Of a stretch of 64,000 nucleotides of DNA, positions 15,750 through 23,922 are shown piece after piece. The notes under the pieces were generated by a model that saw nothing but the letters and a program-made list of their open reading frames with translations, was not told the DNA's origin and did no database searches. Within the stretch, counting starts at the first letter, position 1; the number at the start of each line of letters is the position of its first letter. The DNA lies in NCBI RefSeq assembly GCF_016865485.1, contig NZ_AP024452.1:828501-892500 (forward strand). The letters are read 5' to 3'. Origin of the DNA: Luteitalea sp. TBR-22. Its GTDB lineage: Bacteria > Acidobacteriota > Vicinamibacteria > Vicinamibacterales > Vicinamibacteraceae. A program made the position numbers and the translations under genes.

Positions 15750-17165
15750 TTGCGCGTTGCCCTGCTGGCCTGCGTCATCGCCCTGATTGCCACCGCACCC
15801 CGGCCCGCGGCCCAGGGGCGGGCCGAACGCCCCAACGTCATCGTCATCCTCGCCGACGACATGGGGTACGGCGATCTCGGGTCGTACGGGAATCCCACCA
15901 TCCGCACGCCCCACCTCGATCGACTCGCGGCGGAGGGCCAGCGGTGGACGAGCTTCTACGCGGGAGGCCCCGTATGTTCCCCGAGCCGCGCCGCACTGCT
16001 CACGGGCCGCCTGCCTGTCCGCAGCGGTGTCTACGGCCGCGAGAACCCGACGACCGGCGCCAACAGCGGCCCCGGGGTGTTCGGCCCTTCGCTCCCGACG
16101 GGGTTGCCCTCGTCCGAAGTGACCATCGCGGAGATGCTGAAGGCACGCGGGTACGCCACCGCGCTGATCGGCAAGTGGCATCTCGGCGATCGTCCCGAGA
16201 TGCTCCCGTCGACCCAGGGATTCGACCTGCACTTCGGGTTGCCCTACTCCAACGACATGGACCCGGCCCCTGGCCTGCGGGTGACGCGCGACATGATGCT
16301 CGAGCCGCGCTCCGAGTACTGGGCCGGACGGCTGCTGCGCAACGGCGAGGTCGTCGAGCGCCCGATCCAGCAGGAGACGCTCACCGAACGCCTCACCGAC
16401 GAGGCGATCCGCTTCGTGGACGCCAACCGGCGTCGGCCGTTCTTCATGCTCCTGGCCCACCCGATGCCGCACGTGCCGCTGTTCCGATCGAAGGCCTTCG
16501 CGGGTCGTAGCGCGGCGGGCGTGTACGGCGACGTGATCGAGGAGCTGGACGCCAACGTCGGTCGCCTGATCGCGGCGCTGCGCCGTGATGGGCTCGACAG
16601 GCGCACCCTGGTCGTCTTCACCAGCGACAACGGCCCGTGGCGGGTGTACGACCAGCAGGGCGGATCGGCAGGTCCCCTGCGCGACGGGAAGGCGAGTACG
16701 TGGGAGGGCGGCTATCGCGTGCCCGGTATCTTCTGGGCTCCCGGGCGCGTGGCGCCGGGCACGATCCGGCAGATCGGCGCGCACCTCGACCTGCTGCCGA
16801 CCATCGCCGCCCTCACCGGCGCCACCCGCCCGACCGATCGGCCCCTCGATGGCGTCGACCTCCTGCCGACCCTGCAGCGTGGCGAGCCGAGCGCGCGGAC
16901 GACCTTCGGTTTCTGGCGCAACGACGAACTCATGGCCTTCCGCAGTGGCCCCTGGAAGGCGCACTGGGTGACGCGCGGGGCGTATGGTCGGGGCGAGGCG
17001 AGGGTGGAGCACGATCCGCCGAAGCTCTATCACCTGGACATCGACCCCGGTGAGCAGTTCGACGTGGCCGCCAGCCACGCAGACGTCGTGGCGAGACTGA
17101 CCGCGGAGATGCAGCAGTATCGCGCCTCGATCGACATGCCGCCGCCGCTGCTGCCCGTCAGGTAG
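15750..17165 (+). CDS. Exported sulfatase (arylsulfatase A-like), copy 2
   Basis: A 471-residue paralog of the sulfatase at 6083, similar over its whole length. A signal peptide is present (residues 1-22). The metal Asp pair is in VIVILADDMGYGD (D36, D37) and the formylglycine Cys is C76 in CSPSRAALLTG. GKWHLG and SDNGPW are conserved. A TTG start at 15750 is likely: an in-frame stop ends at 15749 and GGAGAG lies about 11 bases upstream; a later start would remove the signal peptide. The two copies differ mainly in surface stretches (GANSGPGVFGP versus GNQSGPGVFFP), which suggests duplication and modest divergence. Confidence 0.9.
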   Translation: MRVALLACVIALIATAPRPAAQGRAERPNVIVILADDMGYGDLGSYGNPTIRTPHLDRLAAEGQRWTSFYAGGPVCSPSRAALLTGRLPVRSGVYGRENPTTGANSGPGVFGPSLPTGLPSSEVTIAEMLKARGYATALIGKWHLGDRPEMLPSTQGFDLHFGLPYSNDMDPAPGLRVTRDMMLEPRSEYWAGRLLRNGEVVERPIQQETLTERLTDEAIRFVDANRRRPFFMLLAHPMPHVPLFRSKAFAGRSAAGVYGDVIEELDANVGRLIAALRRDGLDRRTLVVFTSDNGPWRVYDQQGGSAGPLRDGKASTWEGGYRVPGIFWAPGRVAPGTIRQIGAHLDLLPTIAALTGATRPTDRPLDGVDLLPTLQRGEPSARTTFGFWRNDELMAFRSGPWKAHWVTRGAYGRGEARVEHDPPKLYHLDIDPGEQFDVAASHADVVARLTAEMQQYRASIDMPPPLLPVR

Positions 17166-17245
17166 GGCCCCACGGCGACACGCGGCACTCGCCGCGCGCC
17201 CTGCCGGCTGGAGCCTGATCGGCGCCGTCGCGCGTCCTACCCGAC

Positions 17246-17932
17246 ATGACGCGTGCGCGTGTCCGTTCCCTGGGGTCCGCGATGGTGGCGTTCCTCGCGG
17301 CGGGTGTCCTGCTGGCTGGACAAGCGGGGACGCCTCATCCCGTGTCCGGACGGATCATCGCCGGCGTGATGGGCCACGAAGGGGCGCCGTGGCTCGATCG
17401 ACCCGAGCGCGAGGCGGAGGAACGTCCCAGCCTGGCCATCAAGGCCCTGCAACTGCGGCCAGGCATGGTGGTGGCCGACTTCGGCGCGGGCTCCGGCTAT
17501 TACACGGAGCGGCTCGCCCGGGCCGTCGGCCCGACCGGCAAGGTGCTCGCCGTCGACCTGCAGCCGGAGATGCTGGAGATGGTCGGGCGCCGCGCGAAGA
17601 AGGCGGGCCTGACCAACATCGAGCTGGTGCGCAGCACTCCCGAGGACCCGCGCCTGCCGGCCGGCGGCGTCGACCTGATCCTCATGGTGGACGTGTACCA
17701 CGAGCTCGCCTCCCCCCAGCGCGTGCTGCGCGCCATGAAGGCCGCCCTGTCACCCACCGGCCGCATCGCGATCCTCGAGTTCCGCAAGGAAGACCCGGAG
17801 GTGCCGATCCGGGCCGAGCACAAGATGAGCGTGGCGCAGGCCACCCAGGAGTTCGGCGCCGAGGGCCTCGTCCTCGACCGGCGCGTGGACTCCCTGCCCT
17901 GGCAGCACCTGTTGTTGTTCCGGGCACGGTAG
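17246..17932 (+). CDS. Exported SAM-dependent methyltransferase-like protein
   Basis: A 228-residue protein with a hydrophobic signal-like N-terminus (residues 12-27, MVAFLAAGVLLAGQAG), then a methyltransferase core: MVVADFGAGSGYYTERLARAVG, GKVLAVDLQPEMLEMV, VDLILMVDVYHEL and LSPTGRIAILEF. The sequence between signal and core (IIAGVMGHEGAPWLDRPERE) is typical of a family of secreted methyltransferase-like proteins I have seen in Planctomycetes and Acidobacteria annotations. It is the second exported methyltransferase here. Function unknown; SAM access outside the cytoplasm is unexplained. Confidence 0.82.
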   Translation: MTRARVRSLGSAMVAFLAAGVLLAGQAGTPHPVSGRIIAGVMGHEGAPWLDRPEREAEERPSLAIKALQLRPGMVVADFGAGSGYYTERLARAVGPTGKVLAVDLQPEMLEMVGRRAKKAGLTNIELVRSTPEDPRLPAGGVDLILMVDVYHELASPQRVLRAMKAALSPTGRIAILEFRKEDPEVPIRAEHKMSVAQATQEFGAEGLVLDRRVDSLPWQHLLLFRAR

Positions 17933-17944
17933 ACGCGCCCAGCC

Positions 17945-19333
17945 TCAGATCAGGGTCAGCGTGTCGTTGACCTCGAGCGCCATGGCTTCCTGCCGGAGCT
18001 CGCCCTTCAGGACCTTCACGAACGCCACCACCTCGTCGAGGTGCCGGTGCAGCGCCGCCCGGCTCACGAACGTGTTGACGATGAAGACCTGCTCGGCCAC
18101 GAGGCCAGCTACGTGACTGTTCCAGACGCCGGTGGCTTCGCGGCTGGTGGCGCCGCCGAATCGCTTGGCGAGGAAGTCGAGCGCTCGCTGCACGTGGGCC
18201 GTGGTGTCGGCCCGCGCATCGACGTCGACGGTGGTCGGAATGAACAGGGCGATGCGGTTGTTGCGCTCGAGCCGGTTGGAGATGCGATCGACCGCGTCGT
18301 GCAAGGCTGCGGGGACGTCGCCGCCGCTCCGCAGCCACTCGCCGAGGGCGGCCTCGTCGTCCACGCTGGGGATCTCCACGTCATTGCCGTCGGCCAGCGT
18401 CTCGCCAGACGCGGCCCCACCGCTGACCACGGTGAGGACCGTGGCGTCAGGTCGCAGGTACCGACGGAGCGTGCCCGCCGCGGCGCGCGCGGCCCGCATC
18501 GCGTCGGCGTCGCGCGGGACCAGCAGGAGCACATCGGTCGCCTCGTCCAGCAGGAGCACCGCCTGCGGATCGGGCGGACGAGCCAGGTCCATTGCGTTGG
18601 TGATGACCAGGTTGTCGTAGATCGAGACGAGCTGCTCGATCGCCAACGACGCGGTCTGGAGCGAAGTGGTGTCGGGCGTCGCCGCGAGCACCTCGAAGCC
18701 GTCCGGATGCGCGTGGTTTCCCTCCGTAGCCGGGAGCTGCAGTGCCGCGGCCATGCCCGTGCGGTCGTTGAACGCCGTGTACGCGGTGCGCGTGCCGGTG
18801 GCCAGGCGCAGCCGACGCGCCAGCGCCAGGGCCAGCGCCATGGCGCCGCCCTCGTCGGGCGCATGGCACACCAGCACGCACCGGGCCTGCCGGCCTTCGC
18901 GCGTGAGGCGCCTGTTGGCATCCACCAGATACCCACCCAGCAATCGGGCGAGCGCAATCGCCGCCGCCGGCCAGGCCAGGAGCAACTCGAGGAAATCGGC
19001 GCGATGGAAGGCCAGGGCGTCGACGGTGCTCACGGCCTCGACGTTGGCCGACCGCGGCCGATCCTCGAGGATGCCGACTTCGCCGAACGTCGCCCCGGTC
19101 ATCAGGTAGCCGAGCGTGAGTGCCTCGTGTCGCCCGATCACCCGCTTGACGGCGACGATCCCGTTGACGAGCAGGTAGACCGCATCCGACGGGGCGCCCT
19201 GGCAGACGATGACGTCGCCCGGTTCGAACCGCCGGACCGTCGCCCGAGCGGCCACCGAGGCCAGCGTCTCCGGCGGCAGGTCGGCGAACAACGCCGACGA
19301 GCCGAGTGCCGTCACGATGTCTGCGTGTGTCAT
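17945..19333 (-). CDS. cNMP-binding protein with a Rossmann-like middle domain and a novel C-terminal domain
   Basis: A 462-residue cytoplasmic protein. Residues about 10-125 are a cyclic-nucleotide-binding domain (LFADLPPETLASVAARATV, phosphate-cassette-like FGEVGILEDRPRSANVEA). Residues about 145-330 look like the nucleotide-binding-like segment found after cNMP domains in NTE-type patatin proteins (RCVLVCHAPDEGG, YDNLVITNAMDLARPP, DVLLLVPRDADAM), but no patatin GxSxG follows. Residues about 365-462 form a small domain (NRIALFIPTTVDVDARADT, KRFGGATSREATGVWNS) of no known function. The ATG at 19333 is chosen because the cNMP domain begins soon after. It is convergent with the exported methyltransferase. 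Confidence 0.75.
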   Translation of the reverse strand: MTHADIVTALGSSALFADLPPETLASVAARATVRRFEPGDVIVCQGAPSDAVYLLVNGIVAVKRVIGRHEALTLGYLMTGATFGEVGILEDRPRSANVEAVSTVDALAFHRADFLELLLAWPAAAIALARLLGGYLVDANRRLTREGRQARCVLVCHAPDEGGAMALALALARRLRLATGTRTAYTAFNDRTGMAAALQLPATEGNHAHPDGFEVLAATPDTTSLQTASLAIEQLVSIYDNLVITNAMDLARPPDPQAVLLLDEATDVLLLVPRDADAMRAARAAAGTLRRYLRPDATVLTVVSGGAASGETLADGNDVEIPSVDDEAALGEWLRSGGDVPAALHDAVDRISNRLERNNRIALFIPTTVDVDARADTTAHVQRALDFLAKRFGGATSREATGVWNSHVAGLVAEQVFIVNTFVSRAALHRHLDEVVAFVKVLKGELRQEAMALEVNDTLTLI

Positions 19334-19479
19334 GGCCAGGGTGCAGGCGCGCGTCGTGACCGCGAGGCACCGACTGGGCGCGCGAGCGAACGGGCATGAT
19401 GATCCGGGCGTCGGCATCGGTCAAGCCGGCGCCCCGACGGACAGGTGCACGCGAGGCCCGCTGCCTGTACGCTGTGGGC

Positions 19480-20664
19480 GTGTCCGTCCGACTCTATTAC
19501 GACGACCCTGCGTTGCTCGCCTTCGACGGCATCGTCACTGCGTGCGAGCCCGATCCGGACGGGCGCGGCCATCGCGTCGCCCTCGACCGGTCCGCGTTCT
19601 ACCCGACGTCCGGCGGACAACCCCACGATCTCGGGCACCTGCGCGTGGACGGGCATGTGCTGCCGGTGTCGGACGTGGTCGCCGACGAGCGCGACGAGGT
19701 GTGGCACGTCGTCGCCGAGCCGATCGAGGTCGGCCGGCAGGTGGTCGGCGAGATCGACCGCGGCCGGCGCCACGACTTCCGCCAGCAGCACACCGGCCAG
19801 CACATCCTGTCGGCGGCCTTCGACTACCTGCTCGAGGCGCGGACCGAGAGCGTGCACCTCGGGCTCGAGGCCTGCACGCTCGACCTGCACCGGGAAGTCT
19901 CGGCCGAGGAGTGCCGTCGGGCCGAGGACTACGCCAACTTCGTCGTGTTCGGCAACCGGCGCGTGAGCATCCGCTTCGCCGACGCCGACACGCTGGTGGA
20001 CGAACCTCGACTGCGCAAGCAGACCGGGCGCACCGGCATGGTTCGGCTCATCGACATCGAGGATCACGACCTCTCGGCGTGCGGCGGCACGCACGTGCAC
20101 AGCACCGGCGAAGTCGGGATGATCGTCGTGCGCGCCACCGAGCGATTCCGTGGCGGCACCCGCGTGACCTTCCTGTGCGGCCGCCGGGCGCTCGAGAGCT
20201 ACCGGGACCTCCGCGACGCCGTCGACGCCTCGGCGCGCGCGTTGTCGGTGGCGGCCACCGACGTGCCCGACGCCATCGCGAAGCTCCGCGACGACCTGAA
20301 GCAGGAACAGCGGCGCGCGCGGGAACTCGCCGATCGCCTCGTGACGCTCGAGGCGGCGTCGCTCGAGGCGCGCGTCGATCCTGCCGGGGTGCTCGTCGCA
20401 CACCTGCCCGATGCCGACGCACAGGGCGTGCGGCAGGCCGCATCGCAGCTGGTGTCGACGCCCGGCCGCCTGGTGGCGCTCCTCGGTGGACCGTCGCCGC
20501 ACGCGCTGGTGATTGCCCGCAGCGCCGATCGCGAGGCCGACGCCGGCGCGCTGGTGCGGCAGGTGTGCGCCGCGCATGGCGGCAAGGGCGGTGGGCGCCC
20601 CGACCTCGCGCAGGCCGGCGGCGTCGTCGTCACCGTCGATCAGTTGCGGTCGTTCCTGGGGTAG
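19480..20664 (+). CDS. AlaX-type alanyl-tRNA editing hydrolase with DHHA1 domain
   Basis: A 394-residue trans-editing protein that hydrolyses mischarged Ser- or Gly-tRNA(Ala). Zn ligands are seen in RQQHTGQHILSAAF (about residue 104) and in SACGGTHVHSTGE (about residue 200), the same arrangement as the editing domain of AlaRS. A coiled-coil (KLRDDLKQEQRRARELADRL) leads to a DHHA1-type C-terminus ending RPDLAQAGGVVVTVDQL. This long form corresponds to AlaX-L. GTG 19480 is chosen over upstream codons. The stop TAG is part of the GTAG head of a REP element. The last 150 bases are repeated at 24828-24977. Confidence 0.9.
   Translation: MSVRLYYDDPALLAFDGIVTACEPDPDGRGHRVALDRSAFYPTSGGQPHDLGHLRVDGHVLPVSDVVADERDEVWHVVAEPIEVGRQVVGEIDRGRRHDFRQQHTGQHILSAAFDYLLEARTESVHLGLEACTLDLHREVSAEECRRAEDYANFVVFGNRRVSIRFADADTLVDEPRLRKQTGRTGMVRLIDIEDHDLSACGGTHVHSTGEVGMIVVRATERFRGGTRVTFLCGRRALESYRDLRDAVDASARALSVAATDVPDAIAKLRDDLKQEQRRARELADRLVTLEAASLEARVDPAGVLVAHLPDADAQGVRQAASQLVSTPGRLVALLGGPSPHALVIARSADREADAGALVRQVCAAHGGKGGGRPDLAQAGGVVVTVDQLRSFLG
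20500..20649 (+). repeat. Left copy of the editing-gene 3'-end repeat flanking the island
   Basis: This 150-bp segment encodes PHALVIARSADREADAG through VTVDQLR of the editing hydrolase. It matches 24828-24977 at 138 of 150 positions. Of the 11 codons that differ, only one changes the amino acid (Glu to Asp). The copies are direct repeats about 4.3 kb apart. Confidence 0.9.
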
Positions 20665-20762
20665 GGCGCGGTGTCCCACCGCGCCGTTGGGGACGGCGGG
20701 ATGAGGACATCCCGCCCTACCTGGGTGACGCCTCGAGGTAGGGCGCGGTCTCCGACCGCGCC
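20661..20762. repeat. Three GTAG-type REP palindromes (family GGCGCGGT)
   Basis: Element 1 is GTAG at 20661-20664 with ggcgcggtg-tcc-caccgcgcc to 20685. Element 2 is inverted (ggcgggat...atcccgccctac, 20695-20720). Element 3 is GTAG at 20738 with ggcgcggtctccgaccgcgcc to 20762. TAG of element 1 is the stop codon of the editing gene. Confidence 0.8.
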
Positions 20763-20806
20763 GCTGTGGAGCCCGGCCGGCCCGGCCGGCCGGGCTCCAC
20801 AGCGGC
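20760..20806. repeat. Perfect 23-bp inverted repeat with a 1-base centre
   Basis: Arms at 20760-20782 and 20784-20806 pair perfectly (core gctgtggagcccggccgg), abutting the third REP. It could form a strong hairpin or cruciform and may act as a bidirectional terminator between the editing gene and the toxin-antitoxin operon; no T-run is present. Confidence 0.7.
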
Positions 20807-20832
20807 CCTGGCCGGTTAGCGGCCAAGGCGAT

Positions 20833-20875
20833 GGGTGTCAGCGTCGATGGTCGCCACGACCTCGCGCATGCGGCG
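20833..20875. repeat. 43-bp imperfect direct repeat, left of higBA
   Basis: The segment beginning gggtgtcagcgtcgatgg resembles 21680-21722 (gggcgtcagcggcgatgt) at about 37 of 43 positions. The two copies flank the higBA operon in the same orientation. Either may be a remnant of a degraded gene. Confidence 0.55.
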
Positions 20876-20904
20876 TGAGGATGTCGTGACGCTCCATCAC
20901 CGCG

Positions 20905-21204
20905 TCATGCGCGCTGCGCCAGGGGGCGCACCCTGGGCCGAGCCCCGCGGGCCTTCAGCGCATGCCAGAGGTCCCACTTGGCCTGGAGCGTCAGCCAGAT
21001 CTCGGCGTCCCACTGCGTCAGCGCCTCGAAGAGCAACGCCGTGTCCGCGCTCACGCCTCGACGTCCCCGGACGATGGCGTTGAGGCGCTGGAACGGAATG
21101 TTCATCCGCCGGGCGGCCTCGACCTGCGACACGCCCAGCGGCTCCAGGAATTCCTTCAGGAGCATCTCACCGGGGTGGGTCGGCGGACGGTGGGTCGGAA
21201 GCAT
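20905..21204 (-). CDS. higA: HigA-type antitoxin (XRE family)
   Basis: A 99-residue antitoxin of the HigA/VapI group. It begins with HPGEMLLKEFLEPLGVSQVEAA and has the helix-turn-helix ARRMNIPFQRLNAIVRGRRGVSAD in two parts, followed by ALLFEALTQWDAEIWLTLQAKWDL, which is diagnostic. It neutralises the toxin and represses the operon by binding the operator. It lies 10 bases after the toxin stop; toxin-first order is typical for hig operons. The module sits at the left edge of an accessory island. Confidence 0.92.
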   Translation of the reverse strand: MLPTHRPPTHPGEMLLKEFLEPLGVSQVEAARRMNIPFQRLNAIVRGRRGVSADTALLFEALTQWDAEIWLTLQAKWDLWHALKARGARPRVRPLAQRA

Positions 21205-21214
21205 GTCGATGCCC

Positions 21215-21505
21215 TCAGTGGTAATCGGTGCAGCGCACGTCGAACGCGTCGGAGCCTTCGAACCGAAAGACGATTCGATACTGATCGTTCACGCGCACGG
21301 CGTGCTGGCCTGCCAGATCGCCAGTGAGCGCGTGCAGGCGGTTTCCGGGCGGCACCCGCAAGTCGTCGAGCCTCGTGACCGCGTCGATCTGATCCATCTT
21401 TCGTCGGACGATCGGCCACAGTTCCTTCGGGATCCGTCGGGCGGCTCTCGAGTTGACACCGTTCCAGATGTCCCGGGTCGCGTCGTCGGCCAGCGTCCAA
21501 ATCAC
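21215..21505 (-). CDS. higB: HigB/RelE-family toxin (mRNA interferase)
   Basis: A 96-residue RelE/ParE-superfamily toxin: WNGVNSRAARRIPKELW, the linking segment KMDQIDAVTRLDDLRVPPGNRL and the strand HAVRVNDQYRIVFRFEGSDA, which match the HigB group that cleaves mRNA at the ribosome. It ends VRCTDYH. The GTG start at 21505 lies just downstream of an inverted repeat that probably holds promoter and operator. It is co-transcribed with higA. Confidence 0.9.
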   Translation of the reverse strand: MIWTLADDATRDIWNGVNSRAARRIPKELWPIVRRKMDQIDAVTRLDDLRVPPGNRLHALTGDLAGQHAVRVNDQYRIVFRFEGSDAFDVRCTDYH

Positions 21506-21511
21506 CGCGTA

Positions 21512-21542
21512 GCACTATAGCACGGTTAGTGTGCTATTGTGC
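21512..21542 (-). promoter_or_regulatory. Probable higBA operator and promoter
   Basis: Inverted repeat gcactatagcac (21512-21523), spacer ggttagt, gtgctattgtgc (21531-21542), with one mismatch in 12-bp arms. On the minus strand TATAGT within the near arm is a good -10 box, 10-15 bases from the toxin start. Antitoxins of this type bind such palindromes over their own promoter. Confidence 0.65.
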
Positions 21543-22302
21543 CGCGCTCGAGCGTGCACGTGCGCTCGAGCGGCCGATATCGGAAGACCCGCGCGGCCTG
21601 CCGATGCGCTTCCGAACGATTTCGCCAGGACCTTGCGTTCGGATTGCTGTGCGGCGTCGACGCGACCGCACAGGTTGCTGGGCGTCAGCGGCGATGTTCG
21701 ACACGACCTCGTGAATGCGGCGCGATGCTGTGCTGGCGCGTCCGCGTTCTTGAACGCGCGCAGGGTGTTGGCGATCCATCCCGCTCGGCGAGCGAGACGG
21801 GCCCCGTGCTGACAGTACGTGGCTCGGTCTTCGGCTTCACCCTCCCGTAACACTCGCTGCTGCTGGTTGACCACGGCGCTATCGGAGAACTGGATTGCCT
21901 CCCCGCCTACGCCATCGTTCGGATGGACTCTTGGTCTGAAATGTCACGGCCGGCGGGCGCGGTTCGTAGGACGGGTGAACCAGCTTCGACAAGCGCGGCC
22001 GGCTTCAGCACACAGCTGGATCGATCGGGCGCGCACTAACTGAGCTGCACACAGGGAGACGCGGGCAAATCACAGGAGCTATCCGCGCGCCCGGCACGAG
22101 CAGCAGAAAGGCTTCCACCTCATCAGATTCGCCACGCTGTCGTTGCTTAGTTGTTACTGGACGACACGACTCTCCTTCGGTATCATCCGCCCCAACCACA
22201 TCGTTGCTCGCCAAAGCATGTAAGTAACAACATGTCGGCTTGGGCGCCTCAGGTGTGCGTTCAGCACGGGCTGCGCTATGTCCTCACAGAGGGGAGCGAA
22301 AG
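21543..22302. other. Long gap without a convincing gene
   Basis: About 760 bases of lower GC than the surroundings. It holds the second copy of the 43-bp repeat (21680-21722) and several short open frames on both strands with no recognisable domain, ribosome-binding site or codon bias. A frame on the minus strand (21515-21874) overlaps the higBA operator and switches similarity between frames, as expected for a decayed gene. A good ribosome-binding site (GAGGGGAG) at the right end belongs to the next gene. Confidence 0.5.
21680..21722. repeat. 43-bp imperfect direct repeat, right of higBA
   Basis: Counterpart of 20833-20875, with about six mismatches in 43 bases, in the same orientation. Confidence 0.55.
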
Positions 22303-23802
22303 ATGATCTCTCGTCGATGCCTTGGTCCGCTCGCCGTGATGCTTTCCGTGGTGCACGTTTGGATGCCAGCAATAGCGCAGACATGCACGACGCCGCTGTT
22401 CTCCAGCTTGTCAGGCAGTCGCGGTGGTAACACCGTGGTCTTGAACCAGCCGCAGCCGAACGGTAATCCCAACTATGAGTATGTGCCGTCAATCATGCAG
22501 GACGGCGTATATCGGATGTGGTTCTGCCAAGGCAACTACGGACCAGCTGGCCAGTACTACGGCGACCGCATTTCGCTAAGCACCGCCACTTCCTTATCCG
22601 GGCCTTGGAGCGCGGCCACGGCGGTGTTCCTACCGTCAGGCGGCAGTGCGTCGAACTTCGACTACTTCCACGTCTGCGATCCCTCGGTCGTGCGCGTCAA
22701 CGGCGTGTACTACATGTACTACGGCGGGCACAACAACATTCCCTATGGTCAGCCCGGTCATCGGACTACGGCGATTGGCGTCGCGACGAGCACGAACGGT
22801 ACCTCCTGGACCCGGATGAATGGCGGCGCTCCGATCATCACGGCGTTCCTTGATGAGAACAATCCTGGGTACGCCGCCGAGCCGAACAAGTACGGCGCGG
22901 GCCAGCCAAGCGTTGTGTTTCTGGATGGGTACTTCTATCTCGCATACACCGATACCACCGGCTTCGACAGCAACCCGGTCAATGGCGCCGGCATCTATGT
23001 CCTGCGATCGACCGATCCGACCTTCCAGTCGGGCGTAGAAGAGCTCACCTCGGCGGGATTTGAGACGAGGACAGCGCTGACATGGACCAGGCATTCGATC
23101 ATTGAGGCATTCTCGGTCGACATCCAGTTCAGCGATATGGTCGATGGCTTTGCAATCGTGGACGTAACATCTCCTGGCGGCATCAAGCACATGCGCGTGA
23201 GCTTCTTCAATCGTGCCATGACAAGTCATCTCGTCACATCGCCGCTGTCCGAGATCTACATCGCCGGCGACTGGTCCGAAGGTCCCGGCATTGTCTCGCG
23301 GCCCGACAAACACTCGGTTCCCTCCGCTACCAACTGCGACCGAATCCCGATCGACATCATCCGGTCCGTCGGCGCCTCGGTGTTCGATGGTCTCGCGCAC
23401 GTCGGGGTGGACATCAACACCGGGCTATCGTGCTCCTGCGCCCGATTGCCCAAGGTGTTCGAGGATCAGGGACTCGCGCCGACGGGCTTCCCGTGGGCAA
23501 TCGTGAAGGATGGACAGCGGTTGCACTTCCAGCTGCTAGGGCCGATGCAGCAGCTGACCAAGAACTTCTACCCGGTCACGAACACGATCTACTCGGCGAT
23601 TCCTGGAGGCGCGTCGATGTTCTCAGGTGACCCGGTCTACTACTCAACTGGCACGCCAGGCGCCTTCTACCTGAACGATGGGCGGCTCTGGCCGGTGAGT
23701 TGTCTGGCGGCGGTGACTGCCAACAACTCAAGCATGACGTTCATCCCGTTGTGGCAGTGGTCGTCGTACCCCATCGGCCCCGCGCTGTTCTGCGTGCAGT
23801 GA
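22303..23802 (+). CDS. Secreted five-bladed propeller protein, GH43-like
   Basis: A 499-residue exported protein: signal peptide residues 1-25 (ending MPAIAQ), then repeated blades recalling glycoside hydrolase family 43/62/32 folds: YEYVPSIMQDGVYRMWFCQG, HVCDPSVVRVNGVYYMYYGG, TAIGVATSTNGTSWTRMNGG and AGQPSVVFLDGYFYLAYTDT. The Asp of CDPSVV is where GH43 enzymes keep a catalytic base. The C-terminal third is less typical. Possible role: arabinan or xylan degradation, or glycan binding; not certain. Codon use is visibly less GC-biased than in flanking genes, consistent with transfer. Start ATG 22303 has a strong GAGGGGAG site. Confidence 0.7.
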   Translation: MISRRCLGPLAVMLSVVHVWMPAIAQTCTTPLFSSLSGSRGGNTVVLNQPQPNGNPNYEYVPSIMQDGVYRMWFCQGNYGPAGQYYGDRISLSTATSLSGPWSAATAVFLPSGGSASNFDYFHVCDPSVVRVNGVYYMYYGGHNNIPYGQPGHRTTAIGVATSTNGTSWTRMNGGAPIITAFLDENNPGYAAEPNKYGAGQPSVVFLDGYFYLAYTDTTGFDSNPVNGAGIYVLRSTDPTFQSGVEELTSAGFETRTALTWTRHSIIEAFSVDIQFSDMVDGFAIVDVTSPGGIKHMRVSFFNRAMTSHLVTSPLSEIYIAGDWSEGPGIVSRPDKHSVPSATNCDRIPIDIIRSVGASVFDGLAHVGVDINTGLSCSCARLPKVFEDQGLAPTGFPWAIVKDGQRLHFQLLGPMQQLTKNFYPVTNTIYSAIPGGASMFSGDPVYYSTGTPGAFYLNDGRLWPVSCLAAVTANNSSMTFIPLWQWSSYPIGPALFCVQ

Positions 23803-23812
23803 GTTGCATCTT

Positions 23813-23840
23813 GAGGGAGCGGCGGCCACGCCGCCCCCTC
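23813..23840 (+). terminator. Hairpin after the propeller gene
   Basis: gagggagcggcg and cgccgccccctc form a near-perfect stem 11 bases after the stop codon. No T-run follows, so termination is uncertain. Confidence 0.45.
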
Positions 23841-23922
23841 AACTCGGGCTGGCTTCAGGCCGTGGACAGGTATACTGCGCCCGCCGCCCCGGACAGGCCG
23901 AGGCGCGTCACCAATCCCACGC

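Noticed and set aside
21515-21874. Minus-strand open frame next to higB
   Set aside because: It overlaps the higBA operator, has no recognisable domain, RBS or codon bias, and similarity to the neighbouring repeat changes frame.
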